Positions 7,425 to 16,891 of a stretch of 53,765 nucleotides of DNA are shown here, piece by piece (positions within the stretch are counted from its first letter, which is position 1; every line of letters starts with the position of its first letter). The notes under the pieces were generated by a model, which made no database searches, had not been told where the DNA came from, and saw nothing but the letters and a program-made list of their open reading frames with translations. The DNA is taken from the NCBI GenBank assembly GCA_902597545.1, contig CACJYD010000010.1, forward strand, positions 1 through 53,765, in the 5' to 3' direction. The position numbers and the translations under genes were made by a program. This DNA comes from an uncultured Bacteroidota bacterium (lineage in GTDB: Bacteria; Bacteroidota; Bacteroidia; Flavobacteriales; Flavobacteriaceae).

Positions 7425-10020
7425 CATTATCAGTTATTTTTTTCTTCAATTCACTTAATTTAACCAGAGCTTCAACAGGTGTTAAATTATCTGTATCTAA
7501 AGATTCAAGTTCTTTTTTAAAATCTTTAAAGTTATTATCATCTAAGCTAAAAAAACTTAATTGCATATCAGAATCATTCTCCACTTCAATTTTGCTTGAA
7601 CTTTGATGAGACTTTTCTAGCTTTTTTAAAACATTTTTCGAGATATTAATAATCTTTTCAGGCATACCTGCCATTTTTGCAACATGAATTCCAAAACTAT
7701 GAGCACTACCGCCTTGGATTAATTTTCTTAGGAAAATAACATCTGAGCTTGTTTCTTTAACTTGAACATTATAATTCTTTATTCTTTTAAATGACTCCGT
7801 CATCATATTAAGTTCGTGATAATGAGTTGCAAATAGTGTTTTTGGTTTATGGATATTTTCATGCAGAAATTGAGTTATTCCCCATGCTATTGAAATACCA
7901 TCATAAGTACTAGTACCTCTACCTATTTCATCAAGTAAAACCAAACTCCTATCACTTATATTATTTACAATTGATGCTGCCTCTAGCATTTCAACCATAA
8001 ATGTTGATTCACCTTGAGAAATATTATCACTCGCTCCAACTCTGGTAAAAATTTTATCTACAAATCCCATTTTCAGTTTTGACGCCGGAACAAAAGATCC
8101 AATTTGGGCAAGAATAGTGATTATTGCTGTCTGTCTCAATATTGCAGATTTTCCAGACATATTTGGTCCCGTTATCATCAGGATTTGTTGATTATCTCTA
8201 TTTAATTTTATGTCATTCGGTATGTAAGATTTTGTTTCCTCCAAGGAATGTTCAATCACTGGATGTCTTGAGTCGTAAACCTCAAAATCATAACTTTTAT
8301 TAACTGCAGGCTTGGTATAATCATTTAAGGTAGCTGTTTCAGCAAAAGAAATCAAGCAGTCTAAATATGCAACTTTAGCAGCATTATTTTGAATTCCTGA
8401 AATATGTGGAATTATTTTTTTAATAAGATTATTATACTCTTTATTCTCAAGGATTGCAATATTTTCTTCTGCGTTTAAAATTTTAGATTCATATTCCTTT
8501 AATTCTTCGGTGATGTATCTTTCAGCATTGACTAAAGTTTGCTTTCTGATCCAACTTTCAGGAACCTTGTCTTTGTGCACATTTGTAACTTCTAAGTAAT
8601 ATCCAAAAACATTATTAAAATTAATTTTAAGAGATGGAATTTGTGTGTTTTTTATTTCTCTTTCCAAAATCCTATTTAAATAATTTTTTCCGTTATTTAA
8701 TAAATCTCGATAATTATCTAAATCCTTATTTATTCCTTTTCGAATAACACCACCCTTTGATATATTTACTGGAACTTCATCGTTAAGATAGCTATCAAGA
8801 ATTTTAACAACAGGTGAATTATTTGTTAAATCTTTCGAAATATTTTTTAAAAACTTATTTGTAGACTTAGATAAAGCTTTTTTTATTAACAAAACTTTTT
8901 CCAGTGATAATTTAAGGTTTAATAATTCACGAGGATTAACCTTAAGGTTACCAATTTTTGACACAACTCTCTCTATATCAATTATAGATTTAAATTCACC
9001 AATAAAATCTTGATTGTTGATATACGATTTCATTATTTCAGAAACAATTTCATGTCTAATATTAATCTCCTTAATATCAATACTTGGAAAACAAAGCCAG
9101 CGTCTTAACAACCTTGCACCCATAGGAGTAATTGTATTATCAATTATATCAAGCAAGCTTTTACCTTCAGAAAATTTACTATTAAAAATTTCAAGATTTG
9201 ATAAAGTGAATCTATCCATTTGTAAACATGATTGCTCATTTATTAAACTCAATTTTTTTATATGACCTAAATCTTTTTTATGTGATTCCTCTAGATAATG
9301 TAATATCATTGAAGCTGATATAAGACCAGAATTTTTATTTGAAATTCCAAATCCCTTCATTGTAGAAACACCAAAATGATTTTTAATTTTTTTTAATGAA
9401 GTATCAAGATTTACCAACCACTCATCAACAAAGTAAAAATAATCATGATTAATATTTATGTTTTGAAGCTTTAGTGAATCTTCTTTTGTTATAAGAATTT
9501 CTTTAGACCCAAAGTTTTGAATCAAGTTCACGATATACTCCTCAGTTCCCTCACTAACTAAAAATTCCCCAGTAGAAATATCTAAAAATGAAACCCCAAA
9601 AATTGATTTATTTATATTAATTGCTGATAAAAAGTTATTTGTTTTCTGAGACAATATTTCATCATTGAGCGCAACTCCAGGTGTAATTAAATCGGTGACA
9701 CCTCTTTTTACAATTTTCTTAGTAAGCTTTGGATTTTCTAGCTGTTCACATATAGCTACGCGATGACCAGCCTTTACTAGCTTATGTAAATATGTATCTA
9801 ATGAGTGATATGGAAACCCTGCTAATTTAGTTTCTGAGTTTGATCCAGCTCCTCTTTTAGTTAAAATAATTCCTAAAACTTTTGATGCAATTATTGCATC
9901 ATCGTGAAAAGTTTCATAAAAATCTCCAACCCTAAATAAAAGAACTGAATCGGGATATTTGGATTTAATATCACGGTATTGCTTCATTAAAGGGGTTTCT
10001 TTTTTAATATCTTTAGCCAA
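7420..10020 (-). CDS. mutS: DNA mismatch repair protein MutS
   Basis: 866 aa, full length for MutS1. The mismatch-recognition Phe-x-Glu is at residues 34-36 (GDFYETF). The connector, core and clamp domains follow. The ATPase domain has Walker A GPNMSGKS at 618-625, Walker B LVLLDEIGRG and the conserved FATHYHEL. It scans DNA for mispairs and recruits MutL. The start appears to be TTG at 10018-10020, because an in-frame TAA lies directly upstream and family members extend past the next Met (ATG, 9985-9987, residue 12). It is divergent from the trmH-family gene with 40 bases between them. Confidence 0.95.
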   Translation of the reverse strand: MAKDIKKETPLMKQYRDIKSKYPDSVLLFRVGDFYETFHDDAIIASKVLGIILTKRGAGSNSETKLAGFPYHSLDTYLHKLVKAGHRVAICEQLENPKLTKKIVKRGVTDLITPGVALNDEILSQKTNNFLSAININKSIFGVSFLDISTGEFLVSEGTEEYIVNLIQNFGSKEILITKEDSLKLQNININHDYFYFVDEWLVNLDTSLKKIKNHFGVSTMKGFGISNKNSGLISASMILHYLEESHKKDLGHIKKLSLINEQSCLQMDRFTLSNLEIFNSKFSEGKSLLDIIDNTITPMGARLLRRWLCFPSIDIKEINIRHEIVSEIMKSYINNQDFIGEFKSIIDIERVVSKIGNLKVNPRELLNLKLSLEKVLLIKKALSKSTNKFLKNISKDLTNNSPVVKILDSYLNDEVPVNISKGGVIRKGINKDLDNYRDLLNNGKNYLNRILEREIKNTQIPSLKINFNNVFGYYLEVTNVHKDKVPESWIRKQTLVNAERYITEELKEYESKILNAEENIAILENKEYNNLIKKIIPHISGIQNNAAKVAYLDCLISFAETATLNDYTKPAVNKSYDFEVYDSRHPVIEHSLEETKSYIPNDIKLNRDNQQILMITGPNMSGKSAILRQTAIITILAQIGSFVPASKLKMGFVDKIFTRVGASDNISQGESTFMVEMLEAASIVNNISDRSLVLLDEIGRGTSTYDGISIAWGITQFLHENIHKPKTLFATHYHELNMMTESFKRIKNYNVQVKETSSDVIFLRKLIQGGSAHSFGIHVAKMAGMPEKIINISKNVLKKLEKSHQSSSKIEVENDSDMQLSFFSLDDNNFKDFKKELESLDTDNLTPVEALVKLSELKKKITDND

Positions 10021-10060
10021 TTACAATAATTTTATATGTTTATATTATAATTCTGAAATA

Positions 10061-10594
10061 ATGAGAAAATTAAAAAACTCTGAACTAAACAGAATTGATA
10101 TTTCAACTTTTAAATCTATTAAAAAAACTCCACTAATCATTATTCTGGATGACATTAGGAGTTTAAATAACATAGGTTCAATTTTCAGAACTTGTGATGC
10201 CTTCAAAATTGAAAAAATTTATCTATGTGGAATAACCGCTACACCCCCAAATAGAAAAATTACTAAAACTGCAATTGGAGCAACTGAAAGTGTTGACTGG
10301 GAATATTGTGAAAAAATAGATAATCTTATATCAAAACTCAAATCCTTAAAAATTAAATTGTGGGCAATTGAACAAGCTGAAGGATCAATGAATCTTTCAA
10401 ATCTAAATATTGAAAAATCAGAGCTAAAACATGCATTAATATTTGGAAATGAAATAAACGGAGTTAAACAACATATTGTAAATAGTTGTGATGAAGTACT
10501 GGAGATAAATCAATTTGGTACAAAACATTCTCTAAATGTTTCTATAGCTGCAGGTATAGTTATTTGGAGTTTCTTTAAACTTCTTGATAATTAA
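10061..10594 (+). CDS. TrmH-family (SpoU) RNA 2'-O-methyltransferase
   Basis: 177 aa from the ATG at 10061; the open frame continues upstream into mutS but that ATG gives the natural SPOUT N terminus. Motifs are NNIGSIFRTCDAF (36-48), the mid-motif IFGNEINGV, and the knot motif SLNVSIAAGIVIW that binds S-adenosylmethionine. It lacks the N-terminal L30e-like substrate-binding domain of RlmB, so it resembles short TrmH/TrmL-like enzymes acting on tRNA or rRNA. The target is not deducible. Its 3' end overlaps the convergent folK by 20 bases. Confidence 0.85.
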   Translation: MRKLKNSELNRIDISTFKSIKKTPLIIILDDIRSLNNIGSIFRTCDAFKIEKIYLCGITATPPNRKITKTAIGATESVDWEYCEKIDNLISKLKSLKIKLWAIEQAEGSMNLSNLNIEKSELKHALIFGNEINGVKQHIVNSCDEVLEINQFGTKHSLNVSIAAGIVIWSFFKLLDN

Positions 10595-11084
10595 AATTTA
10601 GCTTCTCAATTGAATTATCTGGCTTGATATTTTTTAAGTAATCTTCAACACTAATATTTGTTTTTGGATTGATTAATTGATTATTAATTTCAATTAGTGG
10701 TAAAAGAACAAAATTTCTTTCATGAAATTTGGGATGTGGTATTTTTAAGTTTTTCTCAGCCAAAACTAGGTCGTCAAACAAAATAATGTCAATATCAATT
10801 ATTCTTGATTCGTAATTTTTTGAGTCTCTACTTTTTCTGCCCATCTCCTGCTCTATCTTTAGAATTATTGATAATAGTTGCTGTGGATTCTTTGAAGTTG
10901 TAATCTCAAGACATAAATTATAAAAGTAATCACCGTCAAAACCTTGTGCAGAATTTTTATAAATACTAGAAACCAGGTTTATATTTCCTACCTTTTCTTC
11001 TATTAATTTTATACAATTAATTAAATTGGATTGCCTATCACCAATATTAGATCCCAAAGAAAAATATACTATGGATTCCTTCAA
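10575..11084 (-). CDS. folK: 2-amino-4-hydroxy-6-hydroxymethyldihydropteridine pyrophosphokinase
   Basis: 169 aa HPPK, which transfers pyrophosphate from ATP to 6-hydroxymethyl-dihydropterin in folate synthesis. Motifs are YFSLGSNIGDR (7-17), a central EQEMGR.SRD region, RIIDIDIILFDD (Mg-binding Asp pair) and IPHPKFHERNFVLLPL. The start appears to be TTG at 11082-11084 with AGGA eight bases upstream; no ATG fits. The gene is convergent with the trmH-family gene and diverges from the YhhQ-type transporter gene. Confidence 0.93.
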   Translation of the reverse strand: MKESIVYFSLGSNIGDRQSNLINCIKLIEEKVGNINLVSSIYKNSAQGFDGDYFYNLCLEITTSKNPQQLLSIILKIEQEMGRKSRDSKNYESRIIDIDIILFDDLVLAEKNLKIPHPKFHERNFVLLPLIEINNQLINPKTNISVEDYLKNIKPDNSIEKLNFNYQEV

Positions 11085-11123
11085 AATATAAATCCTTTTT
11101 TTAATTTTAGATAAGTAAATGTA

Positions 11124-11834
11124 ATGGATTACTCGGACTCTAAGAAACTTGATCTTGCCAAAAAAATTTATCTGTATTTAGGTGCAATATTTATTACCTC
11201 ACTAGTAGTTTCAAATCTAATATTTCAAAAATTTTTCTTTTGGCATCCTTTTGAATTAGAAATTTTTGGATTAAAATTATTCGAACTTTCCGTAGGTATT
11301 TTACCATATCCCATAACTTTTTTAGTTACTGACTTAATCTCTGAAATTTATGGTAAGAAGAAAGCAAATGAAATTGTTATTGCAGGAATTTTTGCTTCAT
11401 TTTTCTCCTTATCAATTATATATATAGCTAATCAAGTTCCTGCAATTGATGCATCACCAGTTGATAATGAAACCTTTACTCAAGTTTTTTATTTATCAGG
11501 AATTGCAGTATTATCTTCAATGTTAGCATATTTATTTGCACAATTCATTGACATTAGGATCTATCATTTTTGGAAAAAGAAAACTCAGGGGAGGATGCTG
11601 TGGTTAAGAAATAATTTTTCAACATTTACTTCACAATTCATAGATACTTTTACAGTAATTTTTCTTTTATGCTCATTTGGTGCTCTTCCATGGGACTTAT
11701 TTGTTGGTTTACTAGTTTCAGGATTTATTTTTAAAGTTTTGGTTGCTTTAGTAGATACACCTTTACTTTACTTAGGAGTATATCTATTTAGAAAGAAATT
11801 CAATTTGGAAGTTAATGAAGAGATTAATATTTAG
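11124..11834 (+). CDS. Queuosine precursor transporter (YhhQ/VUT family)
   Basis: 236 aa with about six membrane segments. Family-typical blocks are VVSNLIFQKFFFW, ILPYPITFLVTDLISEIYG (conserved T-D-L-I-x-E-x-Y-G), LFAQFIDIRIYHFWK, and RNNFSTFTSQFIDTFTVIF. YhhQ-type proteins import 7-cyano-7-deazaguanine or 7-aminomethyl-7-deazaguanine for queuosine in tRNA wobble positions. The substrate is inferred from family only. Its stop overlaps the convergent DUF2797 gene by four bases. Confidence 0.9.
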   Translation: MDYSDSKKLDLAKKIYLYLGAIFITSLVVSNLIFQKFFFWHPFELEIFGLKLFELSVGILPYPITFLVTDLISEIYGKKKANEIVIAGIFASFFSLSIIYIANQVPAIDASPVDNETFTQVFYLSGIAVLSSMLAYLFAQFIDIRIYHFWKKKTQGRMLWLRNNFSTFTSQFIDTFTVIFLLCSFGALPWDLFVGLLVSGFIFKVLVALVDTPLLYLGVYLFRKKFNLEVNEEINI

Positions 11835-12622
11835 TCAATAGATATTTTTACAACTATACCCTCATTAGACCTAACATTAAAAACAGTATCATCCTCAAAA
11901 ATTAAATATTGTCCTTTTATGCCTGTAATTTTTCCAGTATATTTTTGAGTCTTGACAATATTTAAGCTTTTTGGTTTTATAGGCAAGTTATCAACTGGAT
12001 AATTTATTTTAACTGTATTACTATCATTTGTCACGTAATTTAATACCTCATCTGGGAGATACTTTAAACACTGTAATTTTTCTTTTTCAAGATCCAAATC
12101 AGTGCTTTTACACTTTAACATCTCTCTCCAATTCGTTTTGTCTTTGTAGTTTTCTTTTAGACTAACTTCACTTATTCCAGCTAAATATCTATTTGGAACC
12201 TCAACAATTTCAACTGCCATAATAGCTCCTTGATCAATCCATCTTGTTGGGACCTGGGATTTTCTTGTTACACCAACCTTTACTCCACTTGTATATGCTA
12301 AATATAATACGTGTGGCTGTAGCTGAACTTGCTTCTCATAATCTAAGTCTCTTTCTTCAATACCTAAATGAGCTTTACTCATTTCAGGTCTAATTACCCA
12401 GTCGGCAGTGCTTGGTAAATCAAAAAAACATTTTTTACAAAAACCTTGTCTGAAAATTTCTTGATCGGACTTACAATTCAAACAACTATATCCTTTAAAC
12501 TCAATAGTAATATTCCTTTGAAATAAATTTTTAAACAATATAAAGTCACTTCCCATATCTAAAAAATAATTAACCTTTTCATCATATTCAGTTATCATTT
12601 TTTTTAGAACACCATTAAACAT
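11831..12622 (-). CDS. DUF2797 family protein with zinc-ribbon-like Cys pairs
   Basis: 263 aa, function unknown. Near residues 42-62 two Cys pairs (CLNC and CKKC) look like a zinc-binding ribbon. The conserved DUF2797 core follows: DWVIRPEMSKAHLGIEERD, QPHVLYLAYTSGVKVGVTR, RWIDQGAIMAVEI. The GVTR...W(I/L)DQGA part recalls a GIY-YIG-like fold, but catalysis is unproven. A small C-terminal domain (YTGKITGIKGQYLIFEDD) resembles an OB or SH3 barrel. It is divergent from the GH3 gene with 32 bases between them. Confidence 0.85.
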   Translation of the reverse strand: MFNGVLKKMITEYDEKVNYFLDMGSDFILFKNLFQRNITIEFKGYSCLNCKSDQEIFRQGFCKKCFFDLPSTADWVIRPEMSKAHLGIEERDLDYEKQVQLQPHVLYLAYTSGVKVGVTRKSQVPTRWIDQGAIMAVEIVEVPNRYLAGISEVSLKENYKDKTNWREMLKCKSTDLDLEKEKLQCLKYLPDEVLNYVTNDSNTVKINYPVDNLPIKPKSLNIVKTQKYTGKITGIKGQYLIFEDDTVFNVRSNEGIVVKISID

Positions 12623-12654
12623 TTTAACTATTTTTATATGCTAGTATAAATATA

Positions 12655-14163
12655 ATGCCATTTTCATTTATAAATACAGTTGCATCGTGGATGTTAAAAA
12701 AAAGAATGCATCAAATTGAATTGTTTGTAAAATATCCTATTGATGTTCAAAACGAAGAGTTAAAGAAACTAGTTCAACAAGCAAAAAATACAGAATTTGG
12801 AAAAAAATATGACTTTTACTCAATTGATAATTATCAAACTTTTTCTGAGAGAGTCCCTAGTTTTACTTATGAGGAATTTTTTCCAACAATAAAAAAAACA
12901 ATCAACGGTCAACAAAATATTTTTTGGTCAGAAAATATAAAATGGTTTGCTCAATCAAGTGGAACTACAAATTCTAAAAGTAAATTCATTCCTGTAAGTA
13001 ATTCTTCTTTAGATAATTGTCATTTTAAAGGTGGTAAAGATATGTTGTGTCTTTATCTAAATAACAATGAAAATTCAAATATGTTTTTAGGAAAATCTTT
13101 AAGACTTGGTGGAAGTAGGAAAATATATGAAAATAATGACAATTACTTTGGAGATTTATCTGCAATACTAATTGATAATTTACCAATATGGGCAGAGTTG
13201 ATTAGCACACCTAATAATGAAATTTCACTTATGGATAAGTGGGATGAAAAAATTGATGCTATAATAAAAGGAACTTTGCAAGAGGATGTTCGGAGTTTAG
13301 CTGGTGTCCCATCGTGGATGCTTACTTTAATGAATAAATTGTTAAAAACGACTGGAAATAAATACATTGATGATATATGGAAAAATTTAGAGGTTTATTT
13401 CCACGGTGGAGTTAGTTTTAAACCTTACAGAAATGAATTCAATAATATTATTTCTAACAAAGATTTCAAATATTATGAAGTCTACAATGCGAGTGAAGGA
13501 TTTTTCGGCATTCAGGATACAAATGATGGTAGAGACCTGCTTCTAATGTTAGATTACGGTATTTTTTACGAGTTTGTTGAGATTTCAGATCAGAAAAAAA
13601 GTGAAAAAATTATTGATTTATCACAAGTTAAAATGGGTGTAAATTATTCAATGTTAATAACAACTAACTCGGGATTGTGGAGATATAAAATTGGTGATAC
13701 AGTACAATTTACTTCACTTGATCCATTCAGAATAATTATTTCTGGAAGAACAAAACATTTTATCAATGCATTTGGAGAGGAAGTAATTATTGATAATGTT
13801 GAAAAAGCGCTCGAGAAAGTAATAAAAAAACATAAATGTAAAATTGTTGATTATACTGTTGCACCCAGGTTTATGCAGTCTGGAAAAAAAGGAAATCATG
13901 ATTGGATTATTGAGTTCTCTAAAGATCCAAAAAATATGAAAGATTTTATGTTCGATTTAGATTTAAATATTCAAAACAACAATACCGACTATAAGGCCAA
14001 GAGATTTAAAAACATAACTTTAGATAAACCAGTTTTACACAATGCAAGGAAAAATTTATTTTATGATTGGCTAAAAAGTAAGAACAAAGTTGGTGGTCAA
14101 AACAAAATTCCTCGTTTGTCTAATGATAGAAAATTCTTCGATGAGTTATTAAATTTAAATTGA
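12655..14163 (+). CDS. GH3-family acyl-adenylate-forming protein
   Basis: 502 aa, the usual length for bacterial GH3 (auxin-responsive promoter family) proteins. ANL-superfamily ATP-binding motifs are visible: FAQSSGTTNSKSKFIPV near residue 101, YNASEGFFGIQD near 277, and the hinge DTVQFTSLDPFRIIISGRTKHFINAFGEE. Plant homologues adenylate carboxylates such as jasmonate or auxin and conjugate them to amino acids; the bacterial substrate is unknown. It lies alone, 38 bases before the efflux operon, and diverges from the DUF2797 gene. Confidence 0.87.
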   Translation: MPFSFINTVASWMLKKRMHQIELFVKYPIDVQNEELKKLVQQAKNTEFGKKYDFYSIDNYQTFSERVPSFTYEEFFPTIKKTINGQQNIFWSENIKWFAQSSGTTNSKSKFIPVSNSSLDNCHFKGGKDMLCLYLNNNENSNMFLGKSLRLGGSRKIYENNDNYFGDLSAILIDNLPIWAELISTPNNEISLMDKWDEKIDAIIKGTLQEDVRSLAGVPSWMLTLMNKLLKTTGNKYIDDIWKNLEVYFHGGVSFKPYRNEFNNIISNKDFKYYEVYNASEGFFGIQDTNDGRDLLLMLDYGIFYEFVEISDQKKSEKIIDLSQVKMGVNYSMLITTNSGLWRYKIGDTVQFTSLDPFRIIISGRTKHFINAFGEEVIIDNVEKALEKVIKKHKCKIVDYTVAPRFMQSGKKGNHDWIIEFSKDPKNMKDFMFDLDLNIQNNNTDYKAKRFKNITLDKPVLHNARKNLFYDWLKSKNKVGGQNKIPRLSNDRKFFDELLNLN

Positions 14164-14201
14164 ATTGACTATTTTCGCGTTACGCTTAAAATACACCAAT
14201 T

Positions 14202-14972
14202 ATGAAATCAATTTCTGAACTAAAATCCGATGCACTTTCTTCTTTGAATGAAAAATGGGGAATTTCTGTTGGCTGCACTCTCATATTTTTTGTAATTGGC
14301 ATAGCATTAAGTTTAATTCCTTACATTGGAAATATTGCATCTACTCTAGTGTCTGGTGCTTTATCAGTTGGGCTATGCAATTTTTTTCTTTCAGTTTCTA
14401 AATCCGAAAATGTTGAAATAGATGATTTGTTTGTAGCATTTAAATCAAAAGATTTATTTCTTTCATCTTTAGTTGCTTATTTGCTTTCTCTTGCTATTAT
14501 TATTCCAACAGTATTAATATTTGGTGCAATTTGGGTTGCTCTATTTTTAGGTGATATTGAAAATTTGGCTGAATTAATTTCACAAAGTACTTATGGTGAT
14601 GGAACATCAGCGTTACCATACACCATGGATCCATCATTTTTAAACCCTTATTCATCTCCAATATTTGAGTCTGGAATTGTAACAGTTTTGTTATCATTAT
14701 TTATAATTGTTTTGGTTCCATTGATTATAGTTAGTCTGATATTATCTCAGGTATTTTTTATTCTTGCAGATAAAAAAACAAATTCTGGTCTGGAAGCAAT
14801 AAAAATGAGTTGGAATTTAATGAAGGATAAAAAAACTAAATTATTTCTTCTTCAATTAAGTTTTATTGGCTGGGCTATTTTATCAATACTTACTCTTTTT
14901 ATTGGCTTTATTTTCCTACAACCTTACATATATACTACTCTCTCAAAATTTTATAAGGAACTAAATGATTAG
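14202..14972 (+). CDS. Multi-pass membrane protein, DUF975-like, first gene of the efflux operon
   Basis: 256 aa with about five or six hydrophobic segments (near 24-45, 46-65, 85-117, 160-185 and 225-250). The N terminus SISELKSDALSSLNEKWG followed by tandem TM hairpins, and the later WNLMKDKKTKLFLLQLSFIGW, resemble DUF975-type membrane proteins, though I cannot confirm the family. No catalytic motif is seen. The gene overlaps the ABC ATPase gene by eight bases, so it is translationally coupled to the transporter and may be an accessory subunit. Confidence 0.72.
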   Translation: MKSISELKSDALSSLNEKWGISVGCTLIFFVIGIALSLIPYIGNIASTLVSGALSVGLCNFFLSVSKSENVEIDDLFVAFKSKDLFLSSLVAYLLSLAIIIPTVLIFGAIWVALFLGDIENLAELISQSTYGDGTSALPYTMDPSFLNPYSSPIFESGIVTVLLSLFIIVLVPLIIVSLILSQVFFILADKKTNSGLEAIKMSWNLMKDKKTKLFLLQLSFIGWAILSILTLFIGFIFLQPYIYTTLSKFYKELND

Positions 14973-15657
14973 TATAAAAGGGCTACACAAATCATATCAA
15001 ATGGGGGCTAATTCACTTCATGTCCTTAAAGGAATTGATTTTGAAGTTGAAAAAGGTGAGCTTGTTGCTATTATGGGTTCATCTGGATCTGGAAAGTCTA
15101 CTTTATTAAACATCATTGGGATGTTAGACAATTATGATAAGGGATCATACAAACTAGATAATGTAGTTATAAAAAATATGGATGAAACAAAAGCTGCTAA
15201 CTACAGAAATAAGTTTCTTGGCTTTATTTTTCAATCCTTTAATTTAATTAATTATAAGACAGCTCATGAAAATGTCATTCTACCTCTTTATTATCAAGGT
15301 GTTAAAAGAAAGGAGAGAGAAACCAAAGCTTTAAAATACCTTGACGATGTAGGATTAAAAAATTGGGCAACTCATATGCCAAACGAATTATCTGGAGGCC
15401 AAAAACAAAGGGTAGCAATTGCTAGAGCTATGGTTTCAGAACCGAAGGTTTTATTAGCTGATGAGCTAACTGGTGCTTTAGATTCAAAAACATCCAAAGA
15501 GGTTATGGATCTTATTCAAACTATCAACAAGCAAGGTAAAACCATTCTAGTAGTTACTCATGAAGAGGATATTGCTCAAATGTGTAAAAGAATTGTCCGG
15601 CTCAAAGATGGAGTTATAGTTGAAGACAAAAAAATTAAACAAAAAAAGGCTATATAG
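14965..15657 (+). CDS. ABC transporter ATPase, MacB/LolD type
   Basis: 230 aa stand-alone nucleotide-binding subunit. Walker A GSSGSGKST is at 38-46, the Q-loop at IFQSFNLI (88-95), the signature LSGGQ at 142-146, Walker B VLLADELTGALD at 162-173 and the switch His at 199 (VVTHEED). The sequence is typical of mechanotransmitting type VII (MacB/LolCDE/FtsE-like) systems. Instead of being fused to its permease as in E. coli MacB, it is separate and is followed by two permease genes. Confidence 0.92.
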   Translation: MISIKGLHKSYQMGANSLHVLKGIDFEVEKGELVAIMGSSGSGKSTLLNIIGMLDNYDKGSYKLDNVVIKNMDETKAANYRNKFLGFIFQSFNLINYKTAHENVILPLYYQGVKRKERETKALKYLDDVGLKNWATHMPNELSGGQKQRVAIARAMVSEPKVLLADELTGALDSKTSKEVMDLIQTINKQGKTILVVTHEEDIAQMCKRIVRLKDGVIVEDKKIKQKKAI

Positions 15658-15658
15658 A

Positions 15659-16891
15659 ATGTTTAATAGAGACCGATGGATTGAAATTTTTGAAACTATA
15701 AAAAGTAATAAACTTCGAACTTTTTTAGCTGGTTTCACCGTTGCACTTGGAATATTAATTTTCGTTGTTTTATTTGGTCTTGGTAATGGTTTAGAAAATA
15801 CATTTAATGAATATTTTACAGACACTAAATTCAACAATATATATATCAACGGAGGAAGAACATCAAAACCTTATGCTGGTTACGAATCAAATAGACTCAT
15901 CGAACTAGATAATGAGGATTTAAATGACATATCTAATAAGTTTGATTTTTTTATTGAAGGATTAACTCCCAGAATTACAATTAGCGGAGAAGTTGGTTAC
16001 AAATTAAAATCAAATAATTATACAATACGAGGAGTTGGACCTTCAAATCAAGATAGTGAAATGAATGTTGTGATGTTTGGAAGATATATTAATGAGTTAG
16101 ATGTTTTAAATAATGAAAAAAATGTTGTTTTAGGTAGACTAGTTAAACAAGATCTTTTTGGAGATGAGGATGCCATTGGCAAATACGTTAGCGGAGGAGG
16201 AAGATCTTGGAAAGTTGTTGGTGTTTATCAAGATGATGGAGGAGATAATGAAGAAAGAATTATCTATACAGCATATACTACTCTTCAAAAGATCTTAAAG
16301 AATACAGATAAGGTGAATTCAATTATTCTATCATATAAACCATCAATTGGGTATGATGGTGCACTTGAGCTTGAAAAAAAATTGAAATCCTTTCTTAAAA
16401 ATAAAAAGAAAGTAGATCCATCTGATCCTAGGGGATTAAGACTAAGAAGCGCAGCAAAAGACATGAAAGATAATCAAGATTTTTCTATGGCTTTGAATTA
16501 TATCATAATCTTTGTTGGAATAGGAACTCTACTAGCTGGAATAATTGGAATATCAAATATTATGGTTTTTGTAATTAAAGAAAGAACCAAAGAATTTGGA
16601 ATTAGAAAAGCTGTTGGTGCAACACCATCATCAATAGTTTGGATGGTATTACAAGAATCTATTTTTATAACAACAATTTCAGGTTACATTGGATTATTCA
16701 TTGGGGTAGGCTTTTTATCAGCTCTTGGCGATACATTAAAAGAAGAATTTTACATTACAGATCCTTATGTAGATTTGAATACAGCAATCTTAGCAACTGT
16801 AATGTTAATTGTTTTCGGTGCAATTGCAGGTTATATTCCTGCTAAAAGAGCCTCAAAAATCAAACCTATTCTAGCTTTAAATGATAAGTAA
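15659..16891 (+). CDS. ABC transporter permease 1, MacB-type (FtsX domain)
   Basis: 410 aa from the ATG at 15659, one base after the ATPase stop. An N-terminal TM segment (about 22-42; TFLAGFTVALGILIF) precedes a periplasmic MacB_PCD domain of roughly 220 residues. The C-terminal FtsX domain with three TM helices carries IKERTKEFGIRKAVGATPSSI and ends in AGYIPAKRASKIKPI. It probably pairs with permease 2 as a heterodimer driven by the upstream ATPase. The export cargo is unknown. Confidence 0.88.
   Translation: MFNRDRWIEIFETIKSNKLRTFLAGFTVALGILIFVVLFGLGNGLENTFNEYFTDTKFNNIYINGGRTSKPYAGYESNRLIELDNEDLNDISNKFDFFIEGLTPRITISGEVGYKLKSNNYTIRGVGPSNQDSEMNVVMFGRYINELDVLNNEKNVVLGRLVKQDLFGDEDAIGKYVSGGGRSWKVVGVYQDDGGDNEERIIYTAYTTLQKILKNTDKVNSIILSYKPSIGYDGALELEKKLKSFLKNKKKVDPSDPRGLRLRSAAKDMKDNQDFSMALNYIIIFVGIGTLLAGIIGISNIMVFVIKERTKEFGIRKAVGATPSSIVWMVLQESIFITTISGYIGLFIGVGFLSALGDTLKEEFYITDPYVDLNTAILATVMLIVFGAIAGYIPAKRASKIKPILALNDK

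Noticed and set aside
9959-10060. Upstream extension of the trmH-family gene into mutS
   Set aside because: The added 34 residues overlap mutS coding sequence and are not part of the SPOUT fold; the ATG at 10061 is the natural start.
14177-14185. Small palindrome GCGT-T-ACGC upstream of the efflux operon
   Set aside because: Nine bases with a one-base centre is too short to support an operator without other copies.
14165-14192. Sigma70-like TTGACT-16-TAAAAT before the efflux operon
   Set aside because: The Bacteroidota housekeeping sigma factor does not use this consensus, and such A/T-rich matches are expected by chance here. It also begins almost at the GH3 stop codon.
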